Shown: positions 11,888 through 25,165, counted from the first letter of the stretch. The stretch: 64,000 nt of DNA from Amphirosellinia nigrospora (GCA_004123355.1 SCHM01000001.1:1790001-1854000), one strand, 5' to 3'. Notes: generated by a model from the sequence alone, not told the origin. Translations and numbers: made by a program.

Positions 11888-14800
11888 ATTTATAAATTAC
11901 TTATAATATTATAAAATATTAAAACTATTTTTATAATATTTCTTAACTAAACTAAACAACTAATTTAACCTAAAAATATTAAAATATTTCTTAAAAATAA
12001 ACTAAATAATAAACATATATAGCCGTACGTACTAAAGCTTTTATTAATATTTTAAAATTTATTTTTTAAATATTTAAAACGATAAGTTTTTTATAACAAA
12101 ATTCTAGCAAATAATAAAAAAATATATTTATTTTAGCTTTTTAAACTATATAAAAACTATAATAATAGGCTATAAAAGCTAACTACTTTTAACTAATTTA
12201 ATATAATAGTTTTATAGCACTATTAATAACTATATATTTAAAAAATAAAAATTCGATATAAATATTATTAGTTTTAACTATATAATTTAATATTTAATTA
12301 GCGATTATATAAAATTACAAATAAAAAAACTAAGCTTAACTTTTATTTTAAACTAATAATATAATATAATAAAATAATTTAGCTTAATTTTAATAAAAAT
12401 ATAAATTAAACTAGCATAAATAATATATATAAAAACTTTATTATTATTTTTTAAAAAATAAAAATACGCGTTTTTTTAATAATAGCTTATTATTACTTAG
12501 CTATTAATTTATATATATTTGCTAAAAAATTAAATAAATAAAATAAAATTTTGCTCGATTAAATAAAAAAATAAAATAAAATCGCTATTTTTTATAACAA
12601 AATATATATTATATTAATATATATTATTAATATTTTTAACTTATAATTAAAAATAATTTTAGCTAATAATAAACTAATTAATAAACTATTAATTAATTAT
12701 TAAATAAACTATAAAAAATAACTAAATAGTATAATTACGCTTAAAATAACTTAAATATTTCGAACTAATAAATAATTAATTTATTAAATTATTATAAAAT
12801 AATTTTTATTTTATTAAATAATAAAAAAAATAATTAATATATAGCTAAAATATTAATATTTATTTTTTAATAATATAATTAAAAATAAATTTAAGTTTAA
12901 AATATAAATTTAAACTATATAAAATCGCTTTAAATTTAACGTTAATTAGTTATAATAATATAACTAAAATAGCTAATATTAAAACTTATATTAAAAGCTA
13001 TATAGCTAATAATTTTTTTTTTATTTTTTATCCGACTATTTAATATATTTATTAATTTAAAACTATTTTAAAATATTTTAAAAAAATCTATATTAATATT
13101 AACTATAATAAAAAAACTAAAGCTAACTTTTAATTTTTTAGTTTTAATTAATATATATTAGCTAAATTTTAAAGTTTTAAACTATTTTTATCCGTTTAGC
13201 TAATAAAATTAAACTTAATAAAACTAAATAAAAAAAAAAGTTTAAAAATAAACTATTTTTTCGATTAATAATTAAAGCTATATTAAAATATTTAAAAAAA
13301 GCGTTAATTTTAACGCTTACGCAAAATATTATTTTTAAATAGCTTATTATTTAATAATAACTAATTATAAACGAAATAAAACTTATAAAAAAAAACGTAA
13401 AAATTTACTATAATTTTTATTTTTTTTTTACTTTTATTTAAATAACTTTTCGTTTTATTTTAAAACTAAATAATAATAATAATAATAATTTTACCCGATT
13501 ACTTAAGCTTAATATTAATAAAATATAATAATTAATTTTTAATAATAAATATTTTAACTATTATTAACAAAAATATATTTCGAAAAAATACTTTTTAAAA
13601 AATTAAACTTTAGCAAATAAAAAAACTCGGGTTATTATTATTTTAGCTATATATAATATATCGGATATTAAGCTAGCTAATATATAAAAAACAAACTATA
13701 ATAAATAAAAAAAAAAAAAATAACTTTAAAAAAAATAGCTTTTTTTTAAAAAAAATATTTTTAAAAAATATTACTAGTTATAAAATAAATTTAATAAAAA
13801 GTATTTAAATAAAAAACCTTATTTATATATATTTATATAATAATAAATTTTTTTTAACTATAAATAATTTTTTCGGAAATATAAAAATAAATATATATAT
13901 AAATATAAACTAACAATTCGTAAAAAAAATTATTAAACTATTTAATTTTATTATTATTATAGATTTTTTGCTAAAAAAATTATAAAATATAATAACAAAA
14001 GTAAAAAAAATATTAATCGGGTTTTTTATTATTAAAAATATATAAAAAAACTTTTAAAAATAAATTTATAACTATTATTAATTTAATTTATAATATTATT
14101 TTAAACAAACTATAGTTTAAATATTATATATATTCTACTAAATTATTAATAAAATTATTTAATATTTTTACTTTAGCTACTTTTTAATTATAATATAAAA
14201 TATTATTTAATAATAAATAAAATAAATATATAACTATAATATTTAGCTTATTAATTTAATATTAATTAATAAAATTATAACTTTAAGATTAAAAAAACGT
14301 AGCGTTAATAATAATAAAAAAAAATAAAATAATATTTAAAAAATAAAAACTAAAAGTATTTATTTTAAAGCGTAATAATATAAAAAAAACCTTAATAAAA
14401 TAAAACAAACAATATTTAACTAGCTTTTATTAAAACTTATTTTTAAAAACATAAGCTATATTTTTTTATAAAAATATAACTTTAATTTCTATTTAAAAGT
14501 TTAATAAAAAAAGTTTTTATTATATAAAATAAAATAATAGTTAATATAAAAAAAAACTAACAACCGAAATATTTAGCTTAAATATAACTATTTTTAATAT
14601 AATAATAAAAAAACCGAATAAAAAACGTTTATATTATTAATATTAATAAAGTTAATAAAATAATTAAAAATTAAAAAAAAATAAAAACAACTTTTTAGAA
14701 AAAAAAAATAAAAAATTAAAATAAAAAACGTAAAAAATAATATTTAAAAAATACTAAAACTTAGTACGTATTTTTAACCGAATTAATTTTAATACGTTTT

Positions 14801-17800
14801 TATTATACTATTTATAAATAAACTATAAAATAAAATTTTTTAAAAATAAATTTAAAGCCGATTTAAATTATAACTTTTATATAAAATATTATTCGATAAA
14901 TTAAAAGCTATATAAAATTTTAATCGAAAACTTATATAAAAGTTTTATTAAACTTAATAATATATACGGCATATTTATTTTATTTATAAAAAAACAAATA
15001 ATAAGCTTTATTTTTATATAAATTATTATAAACTAAATAAAATTATAAAAAAAAACTAATATTTGTTTTTTTATTAAAAAAACCCTAGCTTATATTAATC
15101 AAGCAAAAATTTTTACCCGATTTAATATATAATAAATATTTAACTATATCCGTATATTATTTAAAAATAAAAATTATATAATATTTTATATAAAATATAA
15201 TATATATTAATTATTAATATTATATTTAATTTTATTAACAAACTTTTAACGTTTTAATAATATATTAATAATATATTATTTAATTTTTTAAATAATTTTA
15301 TAATATTTACGCTAATAATATTATTATTTATTTAAAAATAATAAAAAACATATATTATTTATATATATTACGTACTAAAACAATTAATTTAAGCCGGACT
15401 ATAAATTAATTTAAAAAAGTCTAAATTTTTATTATTAAAACAAGTTTTAAGTTATATTATTAATATTAAAAAAATCTAAATAAATTTTACTAAAATTAAC
15501 GCTATATTAAAATAAAAAACCTTTATATCGGTTAAAAACGTATAATTTTTTTTAAAATTTTATAACTTTTATTAAAACTTTATTAATACCTAAAGTTATA
15601 TTATTACGCTTTTAAACCGATTAATATAAAAAAATATTTTTATATAAATTAAAAAATATAAAAAATTATTTTATTAATTTAAAAAAGCTTTAATATAATT
15701 TTTTTGCAAAATAAATTATAACTTATTAATAAAAGTTAAAACTAATTTTTCCGATAATATAGCTTTAATATATTATTATAATTATATAATAAAACCTAAT
15801 ATTTTATAATATATTTTTCGAAAATATTTTATAATATTAAATTAAACTATAATATTTATAATAAAAAATTACTAGCAGTTATACTATACTTTAAAAAATA
15901 AAAACCTAAATTAATTAATAACTATAATAAGCTTTTTTTAATATTTATTAATAATTAAACTTTAAATTTTTTAGCGAAAAATAATATTTTAATTTAAAAT
16001 AAACCAAATAAATTAACTTTTTTTTAGAATATAATTTTTAATATTATATTACCCTAGTAAAAATAATATATTAATTAATATTTATTATAAAAATAAAAAA
16101 ACTTAACGATATAAAAAGTTAAAAAAAAATATAATATTATTTTATAATATTTTAGTTAATAAATAATATAATATAATTAATCTTTATATAAATAAATTTA
16201 TATTAAATAAGTTTTATTAAAATATATAATAAACTAAACGTTTTTATAAAACTATAATTAATTAAGCAAATTTTTAAAAAAAACTATAAAAACATAAATA
16301 TAAAGATTTACCATTAATAAATAAAAAATAACAAGCTAAAAACTTATAAAAATTAAAAAATAAATTAATTATATTTTACGGACGCTTAGTTATTTTTAAT
16401 TTTTATATTTAAAAATACGCTTTATTAAAAAAATATATTATAAAATATTTATTATATACTTTAGCAAAAATAAAACGCGCAAACTTATTGCTAAATATTA
16501 TTAGTAGTTTAAACTAAATAAAAATTATAATTATTATATAATAAACTATATAAAATATAAACTTATTAAAATATTTAAAAATAAAACTTTTAATAAACTT
16601 ATATTTTTTTAATATTTAAATATATATAGCGCTTTTATTATTAATTTTAAATAAATATTTAAAACAAATATAAATATAATAACATACTAATTATAATAAA
16701 CTATTTAAATAAATAAGTATAAACTATATTTTATACTATAAAAATAACTATAAAAAACGCTACTAAAATATATTATAAAAAACCTTTTTAAATTTTTAAA
16801 ATATTTATAATTATAACTTTAAACTATAAACTTTAGTTTATTTTCGTTTTTATAAACAAACTATATAAACTAATAATATAAAATATATATTAGCTACTAT
16901 AAAATATTATAAAACTATAAAATAAATAGAAATTATAAATAAATATATTAATTAAAAATTAAAACTATATAAACTACTATTAAAATAATTAATTTAAACG
17001 TATATTTACTATAAATATATAAACTTTAATTTTTTACGCTTTAATAAAACTATTACTTTATAAAATAAAAATAAGTTTTTTAATACTATTTAATTTTAAT
17101 TAAAAAACCGGACTATAAAAAAAAACTATAAAATTATTTGCTAAAAAAAAAGCAATTCGAACAAATATATAAAAAAAATAAAAAAAATAGCACAATTTAT
17201 TAAATCGGCTAAAAAAAACTTATATTATATTTAAAAACGTATAATTAACTAAGCTAAAAAGTTAATACGAACCTAATTTTAACGTAAAAATTATATATTA
17301 ATTTTAAAAAAAAAACAATTTTAAAAAATAAACCGTTTATTAAATAAACTAAATTTTTTATAATATAATAAAAATTTAAAATATATAAAAAAATAAAAAT
17401 ATATTTATATTAAACGTTTTTATAATTTAAAAAATATTTAATTAATATACGTAAATTAATTATAAAATATTTAAATAACTTATTATTAAGTTAAAAAGTA
17501 AAAAACTTAAAAAAAAAATAATAAAACTTAAAAATAAAAAAAAATTTACTATAAAAAAAATACGAACGTTTTAATTTTACTATTAAAAGCTATAATATTA
17601 AATAAACTAAAAAAATAAAACTTTAATAATATATAATATTTATAAAAACTTTAAAAATAATATAAAAATATTAAAAGAATTTTATAACGTAAACTTTAAT
17701 TTAGCTAGACCTTTAGTACAATTATAAATATAGCTAAATATAGCGCAAGATAATACTTTTAATAAGCTATATTTAATAATAATAAAGCTATAACGCAAAA

Positions 17801-18036
17801 AGAAAAATAATACGAAAAAAAAACGTATAAATAAAAAAATACATTTAAGTATGCTTAAATATTATATTAGGTAAAAAAACCTTAAATAATATATAAAAAA
17901 ACTAATATAATAATTTAATAGTATAAAAGCTTTATAAAAATTTATATTAATAAAAACCTAAAGCGATTTTTTTTTTGCTAAAAAGTAGTTATAATTTTAA
18001 CCCTAGTTAAATTATTTTTTTTTTCAAAAGGAAAAT

Positions 18037-18327
18037 AATTATAAATCTACAAGCTTTAATAGCTATGCCTTACTATTAGCTATAATACCTATAATTTTAC
18101 TTATAATAACTATTATTTATAATGAATACGTAACTATTATTTGTAGTGAATATAGTTATAATAAATAAAGCAAGCATTAGTAGTGAATGTAGCTACTTTA
18201 CGTAAATATTTAAATAGCTATTTATATTATAAACTTAAACTTTTTTTTTTTTTACTTTATTTATAAATTTTATATGCAATATATTATATATATTAAAGCT
18301 TTTTTTTTAAGTGTGTAAAACATAATT
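18037..18327 (+). repeat. 3' LTR of the inner gypsy element
   Basis: 291-bp LTR in direct orientation with 11593-11887, bounded by the TAAGT duplication on its right. Confidence 0.85.
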
Positions 18328-18409
18328 TAAGTTAAATTAATCGTTTAGTTTAATTAAAAATATTATAAAAATAGTTTTAATTTTATAATATTTTAAATAA
18401 TTTATAAAT

Positions 18410-18703
18410 AGTTACGCTTTATATATTCGAAAAATAAAGCTTTAATATATATAATATATTATATATAAAATCTATAAATAAAATAAGAAAAAAAAAAGGT
18501 CTAAATCTACAATATAAGCAGCTGCTTAAATACTCGCGTGGGGCAGCTGTATTCACTGCCAGTGCCTGCCTTCATTTACTGCAACTGCATTCACTGCAAA
18601 TGGCAGTCACGCATTCACTGCAAGTGGCAGTTACTGCAAGTGGAGATTACGGGTGCTGTGGCTAGTGGTGGGCACAGCCACCAGAGCCTGCAGATCCGTA
18701 ACT
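18410..18703 (-). repeat. 5' LTR of the outer gypsy element
   Basis: 294-bp LTR in the same orientation as 4972-5266. Its 3' half (18520-18703) is much less mutated than the rest of the block, marking the edge of the heavily altered zone. Confidence 0.85.
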
Positions 18704-18918
18704 AATATTAACTATATAGAGCCTTTTTTTTTTTTTTTTTTTTGGTTAGAAAACGAAGATATAAGAGGCTACAAAAACGGAGGCAAATTGTGGCGCTTTG
18801 TAACAATAGTGTTTATAGTTACTTCTGCTACAAGCAAAATTGGGCGGAAATAAAGGTATCCCAAAATAATCTCATTTTATTGGTGAACATACCCCTGCTC
18901 AGTGCCCACGAAATGTAT

Positions 18919-18945
18919 CTACGTTGAAACACCCACCAAAGGGAT
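18919..18945 (-). repeat. Right arm of the 27-bp inverted repeat
   Basis: Exact reverse complement of 4793-4819. It lies in unmutated sequence between the outer gypsy element and the solo LTR. Confidence 0.6.
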
Positions 18946-19016
18946 AGGGCACTTCCAATCAGGGCAGTACATCAACCCGAACAACCAACAACACCAAACT
19001 CGCTTCTCCTATCGGG

Positions 19017-19291
19017 AGTTACGCTTCACACACTCGAAGAGACAAGGCTCCAGCATATGTGGTATATTGCATATAAAATCTACAGATAAAGTAGGAAGGA
19101 AGGAAGGTTTAAGTCTACGTTACAGGCAGCTGCTTAAATACTTGCGTTCGCGTGGGGCAGCTGCATTCACTGCCAGTGCCTGCCTTCATTCACTGCAACT
19201 GCATTCACTGCAAGTGGCAGTTACTGCAAGTGGAGATTACGGGTGCTGTGGCTAGCGGGGCACAGCCACCAGAGCCTGCAGATCCGTAACT
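19017..19291 (-). repeat. Solo LTR of the gypsy family
   Basis: 275-bp LTR with ends AGTTACG and CGTAACT, flanked on both sides by the 5-bp duplication TCGGG (19012-19016 and 19292-19296). No internal sequence is attached, so it is the product of LTR-LTR recombination. It is the least mutated copy in the window and serves as the reference for the others. Confidence 0.9.
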
Positions 19292-19296
19292 TCGGG

Positions 19297-19838
19297 CACT
19301 GCCCTATCTGATTAATCGCTATTCGTATAAACTCCTTCTATTGGCGCCTCCGAATTTAGATGGTGCATCTTCAGTTAATATTAGATTCATCTATTTGTTT
19401 TTACATACTTTTACATTTGCGGTGATTACCTAAGCAAGAGCGCTAAAGTATTAGCAATCTAAGTATTTTTCGCAACCTAGTATTTTGAAGGTATCTCATC
19501 TTATTACGCATTTGCCTCGGCGACATCGTTGATGCTGTTAGGTACTATCTAAGGTGACGAGTTGGAATCTTACACGCGGGCAACGCCAAAGTGGATGACG
19601 ATAAACCTAATGATGCAAGCCCTTAATGTTGGCGAACCCATAACCAAGAAAGGCAATCCGGACTAAAATAACACCACCTGATTGGATACTACTCAACCGT
19701 GCACTATAACCCAACCTAGATGCGCTCTTCTACTGCCGAAAGTGCGAAGTAGCCCGACCTCTATCCATAACACATCACCACCTTTCTACCATATCCATTG
19801 AACTCGGAAGACCGACTCAGTTTCTTGCCTGCTCGCCA
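19297..19838. other. Intergenic, nothing recognised
   Basis: Normal-GC sequence between the solo LTR and the HET gene. No domain or RNA gene seen. Confidence 0.4.
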
Positions 19839-22408
19839 TGACCGAATTGGGATTGATAGACACGCCCCGAGCTGAAGCGCTGAGTATAAGTCGTTCGTCA
19901 CAGACACGCAACCGGTTACCTCTATGTCAAAGATGCCATCCTTGGGCTCATATCAGTCTACATAATTTTAGACGAGCCGGGCGATGAACACCGTGAAGAG
20001 CAGTACACCACCACCTACCAATCGGTGACTGTCGGGCAATTGGCGCAAGAAACTCAATGTGGTGTTTGCGCCTCTGTGCTCGCTGCCTATGACGCTCGGG
20101 CACAACATGTTCCCAACGTGCAATCTCGGTCGGCAGCAGAAATTGGCATTGAAATAGGTGGACCGTTCTACCTAGATTCAGGCGGGCATGAGTTCTACTC
20201 TCCTGGGGGTCGCCCGCCGCGTCTTGGAGATCAATCAAACCCGGATTGTATTGTAATTCGCATCTTTTTAAGGTTGATTGTAAAGGCCTTGCCGCGACCA
20301 AACCTAGAGAACGAGTCGGCCGTGGAACTAACAACTGACAGACAACCCAGCCAGGTTGATGAATTTGAGGCATCACCAACGTTGTTCACCGTTACCCCGC
20401 AATTCAAGCTAACTTATTCTAATGACGATGCCAAGACTCTGATTAGTTTTGAGGGATGGGAAGTTCCATTTTTTGATACAAACCTTCTTAGCAATTGGCT
20501 GAGGAGGTGCGAAGATCGACACCCTGGAAAGTGTTGTGGTAAAGAAATAAGAAAGGGTAAATTTACCTGGTACTGTATTATCAGTCGGAGATCGTTAACG
20601 CTCTGCTAGAACATCTTCCTGCAGGATTCCGAGTTATCGACACGTTTGAGAATAAGGTTACAGAACCAGATGGATCCTTTCGTTATGTAGCTTTGAGTTA
20701 CATGTGGAAAGTCGGACCAGATAATAACATTAAATTGGAGAAAGCTAATGCTGATCCTCGCGGCACCACATAGCCTCCGCAACGTACAACTCCCGAACAT
20801 CATAAGTGATTCTATTACCCTGTGCCGCGACCTTGGTGAGCGCTACTTGTGGATTGATCGTCTGTGCATCGTGCAAGACGACGAAGTCACGAAACCAGAA
20901 CTGATCAATGCGATGGATGCGATCTATCATTCTGCAAGTTTTACCATCGTTGGGCTCTCAATACACGTGATGACGTTGGTTTGCCCGGATGCGCCGGTAG
21001 ACCAAGGGACTCAAGATCTCCAGTGTGGTCGCCCCCTACGAAGCTGAAGTCGAACAACAGGGGTAAAGTGCGGGTTGACGGCGGACAATGCTATCGACAC
21101 GACGGTATGGAACCGTAGAGGGTGGACCTTTCAGGAGAGACTACTGTCCAAACGCTGCATTTATATCACCCACCACCAGGCTTTATACAAATGTTGCCAA
21201 GAAGAGGCCATGGAAATGCTCACTTGGACTGCACACTCTGCGTCTCCTTTCACTAAAGAATACGCTCGTGACAATGGCGACGGCGACCTTTCAGGGTTGA
21301 TAGCGATTCTTCGAAAAGTTCGAAAAGTTCAAGAACCAAATTGGTCAAGCTCACGAACATGTCCGAAGGCGAAGGAGTCTTCAGTAGAGGTAAATATGAG
21401 AAGAAAGGTACCCAATTTACAATGCAAGACGGTATAAGGTTGGTAGACTATTGTGCTTGGGTTAAAGACTATAACTCAAGGCAACTATCTGTTGCCAAGG
21501 ATGCCTTTAATGCTTTTGCTGGGGTGAGCAACGCTCTTCGGTCATCTTTCAATTGTCGCATGTTGTTTGGAATACCAGAGCGACACCTTGCCGTCTGTCT
21601 TTGCTGGGACTGCCCTGGACCATTCAGCCCGCGCGGAGAAATCCACGATGTCCCAAGTTGGAGCTGGGTGAGTTCGTCGTCGGCTGTCACCTATGATTGT
21701 GAGAGCGAAATACTCGGTCGCGACTTCCTACATATAGCAAGCCTAGTGTATTTCCACTATCAAGATCCAGACGGCGGTTTCCGGCAGCTTGACGTTGAGG
21801 AGAGATGGCTGAAGAATGTCATCTCTATTCATGAGTTATCGAAACTTTCGGAACTACCTCCCCTCAGTGGTAAAGGAATACCAGGAGAATGGAGGACAAA
21901 TAGGGACTGGAAAGAGTGTCCCCAGAACCCATGGATGAGCTGTGAACGACGGGCCTTAGATGCGGATGCACGCGCAGCTGCAGCGCTATTTCCAGGATCT
22001 CTCGTCTTTAATACCACAGTTGCGCTTTTGAAAATCGGGCCGCCCTCAACGCAAGATAATGTAGAGGGAAAATCCAACATTGCCGACGCACCCCTCATCA
22101 ACAATAATGAAGAACATGTTGGTACTCTTAGGACTATGAACTGCGGATGGATAGAAACAAACTGTAGTGCGGACGGGATCCACAAGCTGTTTGAATTTGT
22201 GATCGTTTCTGGTCGCCTTCAAGAGTATTACAAGAGGAAAATGTCTGCGTGGGAAGAAAGATATTCTGATATATGGGAACTTAACGTCATTATGGTGGAG
22301 AGGTTGCCCTGCAAACCATTTGTCGCTAGAAGGGTTGGTATTGGAACAGTAACAATGTGTAAGTGGAAAGATTGTAGTGCAAGATGGGAAACAGTAGTTT
22401 TGCTTTGA
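19839..22408 (+). pseudogene. HET-domain (heterokaryon incompatibility) protein, decayed
   Basis: HET proteins mediate non-self recognition and programmed cell death after hyphal fusion. From the ATG at 19839 the N-terminus has LPLCQRCHPW, then TQCGVCASVL. A clean intron (20539-20609) precedes the HET domain: SFRYVALSYMW, LPNIISDSITLCRDLGERY, LWIDRLCIVQDD, AIYHSASFTIV, then TTVWNRRGWTFQERLLSKRC, the classic GRAWTFQE-type motif. The C-terminal part (EIHDVPSWSWVSS, FNAFAGVSNALRSSFN) runs open to the stop at 22408. The pieces fall in several reading frames and cannot be reconciled by introns alone, so the gene appears broken by several frame changes. All HET family landmarks are nevertheless present and ordered. 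Confidence 0.8.
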
Positions 22409-23463
22409 TGCAGTGATGCGTCAGCCATTGGAGGGAATAAGCGAATTATATAGTGACTTGTTAGCTTCACTCACTGTCGATGTAGTTTTAAGCTTTGCAA
22501 CGATTATGCTAGGCCATAGATGATCAAGCCTTGGAACAAGTTGAAGTGATCTGTGTTGCTTGTTACAAATTTCCTACGATTTATTATGTTTCTTTACGTT
22601 GTGTCAATGAAAACGTTCTTACCTCTCAGATTGGCTCTTCTATTTTATATATCAGTTACGCAGGCCAAGAAAAGTACTATCCGTTAGCCAAACTTCGTTC
22701 CGCGATCCCTCTAGACAACACGAAGAGGCCGTAAAAAGCATCTAGGCACAGTGCTCGCTTCTCCTTGATACTAATAGTAATGTACACACTGCACTATGTA
22801 AACGATGAATCACCAAAGGCCGAGCTCGCCGTATTCCTGAATGCATCACTCGGCACAGACAGCGAAGAGGCCGCTGCGCGCGGCTCTTTGTCAGATTTTA
22901 GGAGGCCTGTCTCTGGAGTCAACAGTGAAGATTAAAATCATGCTAGAGATTCTCGACATGAAGTGGTTCGCGTCAATTTTACCTCCAAATTTGTTAGCTC
23001 GTAAGCGCCGTTTTTAAAACAACGATTGTTGATTGTAAAACAGCACCATCATGCTGCCCGCCGAGGCGCAACCTTGGGATCGCGGTCGCGTCTGGCGCAG
23101 CACTCTATGTTTGATTCTTTCGTGGGAGCCAAGAAAGAAGGCCAAATTGTCGACCTCACTGTCGCTATATTTGGAAATGGTTCTCACGAGATCCCCGGGG
23201 CTGTTTATGTTCTTCGCATCGAATTATTAGTCTCCTATCACGTTGCAATTTTGTTGGCTTAGTGCGGGGAGAGAGGGGCATCGTGAAATGCCGGATGAAC
23301 AAAGTGTTGCGATTGACCTCGTCTAGTCGCGAAGGGAAGAGATGGGCATAAAGAACATAGAATAAACAATAATAATGCACCAAGGCAAGCGAATATATAG
23401 ATGGATAGATAAATGGCCATAAGATAGATTGTATTCTATGAGCACATGTTTCCATTTCGCTAC
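22409..23463. other. Intergenic, convergent 3' ends
   Basis: Lies between the 3' end of the HET gene (plus) and the 3' end of the oxidoreductase (minus). Short open frames exist, none with recognisable content. Confidence 0.4.
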
Positions 23464-24607
23464 TTACTCTCGATCCGCTGCGTAGACAGTTCCACCCTGC
23501 CTGCGAATCTCATCCATGATTTCCATGACTCGCAGCGTCTCTGACCAGGGCATGACGTCGCTCTCCTCTTGCCCGCCAACACGTCAAGCGCCGCCGCATC
23601 TGCCTCGTAGGTGTAGCCTCTTCCCGGAGTCGCGAAGTCGTAACGTTTGCCCGCCGCCCGCCGTTGCTTTCTCCCGAGTCGCTCACGAACTTGGGGTACA
23701 CGACGAAATACTTCGGATCCGACGTCGTCACCCCCTCGACAGTCCCTTTGGTGCCTCGATGCGCGCCACCATGTCCGGATTGCCGTGTACCTTGGTCGTT
23801 GACGTAATGACGCCTGGCGGCCAGACGAGCCGTAGTGCAAAATGACGCTCGTGGTTACCTCGACCCTACTTCGAACGTCTGCGCTGCGAGGATCTTGGGC
23901 GTTTCCGAGTGGCTCGGCATCTTGGGTCGAGTGTTGCGAGTCCCACGTTAATGAGTAGATGCCAAGATCAAGTAGCGTCCAGCCGAGCGCTGTGTCGCGA
24001 TAGCGCGATGTCGCTGGCAGGTTTGGCACGTTCAAACTCGCGACCGAAGTCCGACACCATCCGAAATATGTCACCAATCACGTTTCTTCGTGCAGCAGCT
24101 TCATCAGGGTCTTAAATAGAGGGCGATGCCGCAGCCACATTGCCTCGGCAACGTAGACACCCTTCTCCTTCGCCGCCGCAAACACTTCACGGGCTTCACG
24201 CGCATTGAGACAGAATGCTTTCTCGCATAGAACATGCTTGCCGTATGCGATGGCGTCGAGGCAGTTCTGCTTGTGGAACGAATGAGGTGTGCCGATGTAG
24301 ACGATATCAACCTCGGGGTCTTTGCACGCAGCCTCATACGAGTCGTAGATTGTGGGCGTACTGTTGGGGCAGTGTTTCGCCGCGAATGCCTCTCCCTTTG
24401 CCTTTGACGATGACCCTATCGCCTGAATGATATGTTTTACTGGCGCATCCGGTCGCGTAAGAACGAGGTCTTCGACGAACCAGAATGAGATCAACCCAGT
24501 AGCTGTCAATTGCGCGGCATATTAGCGCATCTGTCTTGGGAAAAGTGAGTACTGTTGTGGGAGGGGTTACCAATGATGGCCCACCGGACAGTGGGAATCT
24601 CTGCCAT
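23464..24607 (-). pseudogene. Gfo/Idh/MocA NAD(P)-dependent oxidoreductase (dihydrodiol/D-xylose dehydrogenase-like), frame-broken
   Basis: Likely sugar or trans-dihydrodiol dehydrogenase. Exon 1 (24607-24571) encodes MAEIPTVRWAII, then a 68-nt intron (24570-24503, GTAACC..GACAG) leads to ATGLISFWFVEDLVL, the start of the Rossmann fold. Next come VDIVYIGTPHSFHKQNC, GKHVLCEKAFCLNAREA (the EKP-like motif with the catalytic Lys) and VAEAMWLRHRPLFK. The C-terminal half is recognisable (SRYRDTALGW, LLDLGIYSLTW, ESDVMPWSETLRVMEIMDEI, ending TVYAADRE) but spread over three frames. The first break follows KLLHEE, where VIGDIFRM is shifted by one base. The length is normal for the family. It was either recently inactivated or carries assembly indels. 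It lies in the accessory gene block. Confidence 0.8.
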
Positions 24608-24939
24608 GACTCGTCGCTATAGTGAATTGGGTGAGGGCTTGGCGATCGACGCTTATACAACGGCCTGTGAATGACTTGAGTGATGCGCAAATGGATATAT
24701 GCAAACGGCGTTTTCGACGCAGGAGATGTATCCAACATCAGAGTTGTCACAAGCGGAATCTACATAATGGTAGTAGCATCGCCCGCCCGTTCGTCGAGAA
24801 TGGAGACGGCGAGGAGCCCCAAGACTGCTCACGTACTTAGGTACCTTATAGTATGATGTGGGGTAGCGGATCGGTTAGCCGTATAAGTACGACGTTGTAG
24901 ATAACGTGTCACACTAGCAACTCAGGTCATCTATGCGAC

Positions 24940-25165
24940 AATTCTCTAAACAGAAATTTATATTTCCTCACCGAGGAGCTTGCTCCGTATTATGGTGTTA
25001 ATACTGTCGAGATGTTTGAAGAGGTGATTGAAACCGCCTTGCTTAACGCATTTCTCATTGCTTCGCTTCAGGCGTATGCCGCGATCGACATGAGTATCCA
25101 CGTGTTAGGTGAGAAGCCCGTTTGCGCCACCATGGACGAAGTACTTGCTTTTCTCTTTTCTATAA
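24940..25165 (+). pseudogene. Possible remnant of a second Gfo/Idh-type dehydrogenase
   Basis: About 70 codons on the plus strand read YYGVNTVEMFEEVIE.., LLNAFLIASLQAYA and SIHVLGEKPVCATMDEVLAF. The GxHVLxEKPxxxTMDE pattern is the cofactor- and substrate-binding EKP motif of the family. No Rossmann start precedes it and no C-terminal domain follows, so it would be an orphan piece. The similarity is short and could be chance. Confidence 0.35.

Larger units (their letters stand above)
11593..18327 (+). mobile_element. Ty3/gypsy-type LTR retrotransposon, RIP-mutated fossil (inner, younger copy)
   Basis: 6.7-kb element on the plus strand with LTRs 11593-11887 and 18037-18327, inserted into the outer copy with the target duplication TAAGT (11588-11592 and 18328-18332). 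A purine tract (about 18027-18035) abuts the right LTR as a polypurine tract should. Translation around 14.9-15.6 kb still shows the order of a gypsy reverse transcriptase (traces of LFIKK, then QAKIFTRF, then a L-LTN block), so the pol orientation is plus. It is broken throughout by RIP-type change and has no usable frame. No primer binding site can be read. Confidence 0.85.
4972..18703 (-). mobile_element. Ty3/gypsy-type LTR retrotransposon, RIP-mutated fossil (outer, older copy)
   Basis: Element read on the minus strand, bounded by direct LTR copies at 4972-5266 and 18410-18703 and flanked by the 5-bp target duplication AATAT (4967-4971 and 18704-18708). LTR ends are AGTTACG..CGTAACT. Its length without later insertions is about 6.8 kb. 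It is interrupted near its 5' end by a second, opposite copy of the same family (11593-18327) and by a 216-bp GC-rich insert (9237-9452). The interior is almost all A/T from RIP and carries very many stops, so it is dead. The family is assigned from the better-read inner copy, to which it is clearly homologous in reverse orientation. Confidence 0.85.

Noticed and set aside
4972-18703. CRISPR-like or satellite origin for the A/T block
   Set aside because: Structure is fully explained by two LTR elements with target duplications and RIP-type mutation; this is a fungal genome and no regular spacers exist.
18957-19316. Possible small element with CAGGGCAGT-type ends around the solo LTR
   Set aside because: The ends match only imperfectly and no target duplication is clear.
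19948-20379. 143-codon minus-strand frame
   Set aside because: Antisense shadow of the HET gene N-terminal region.
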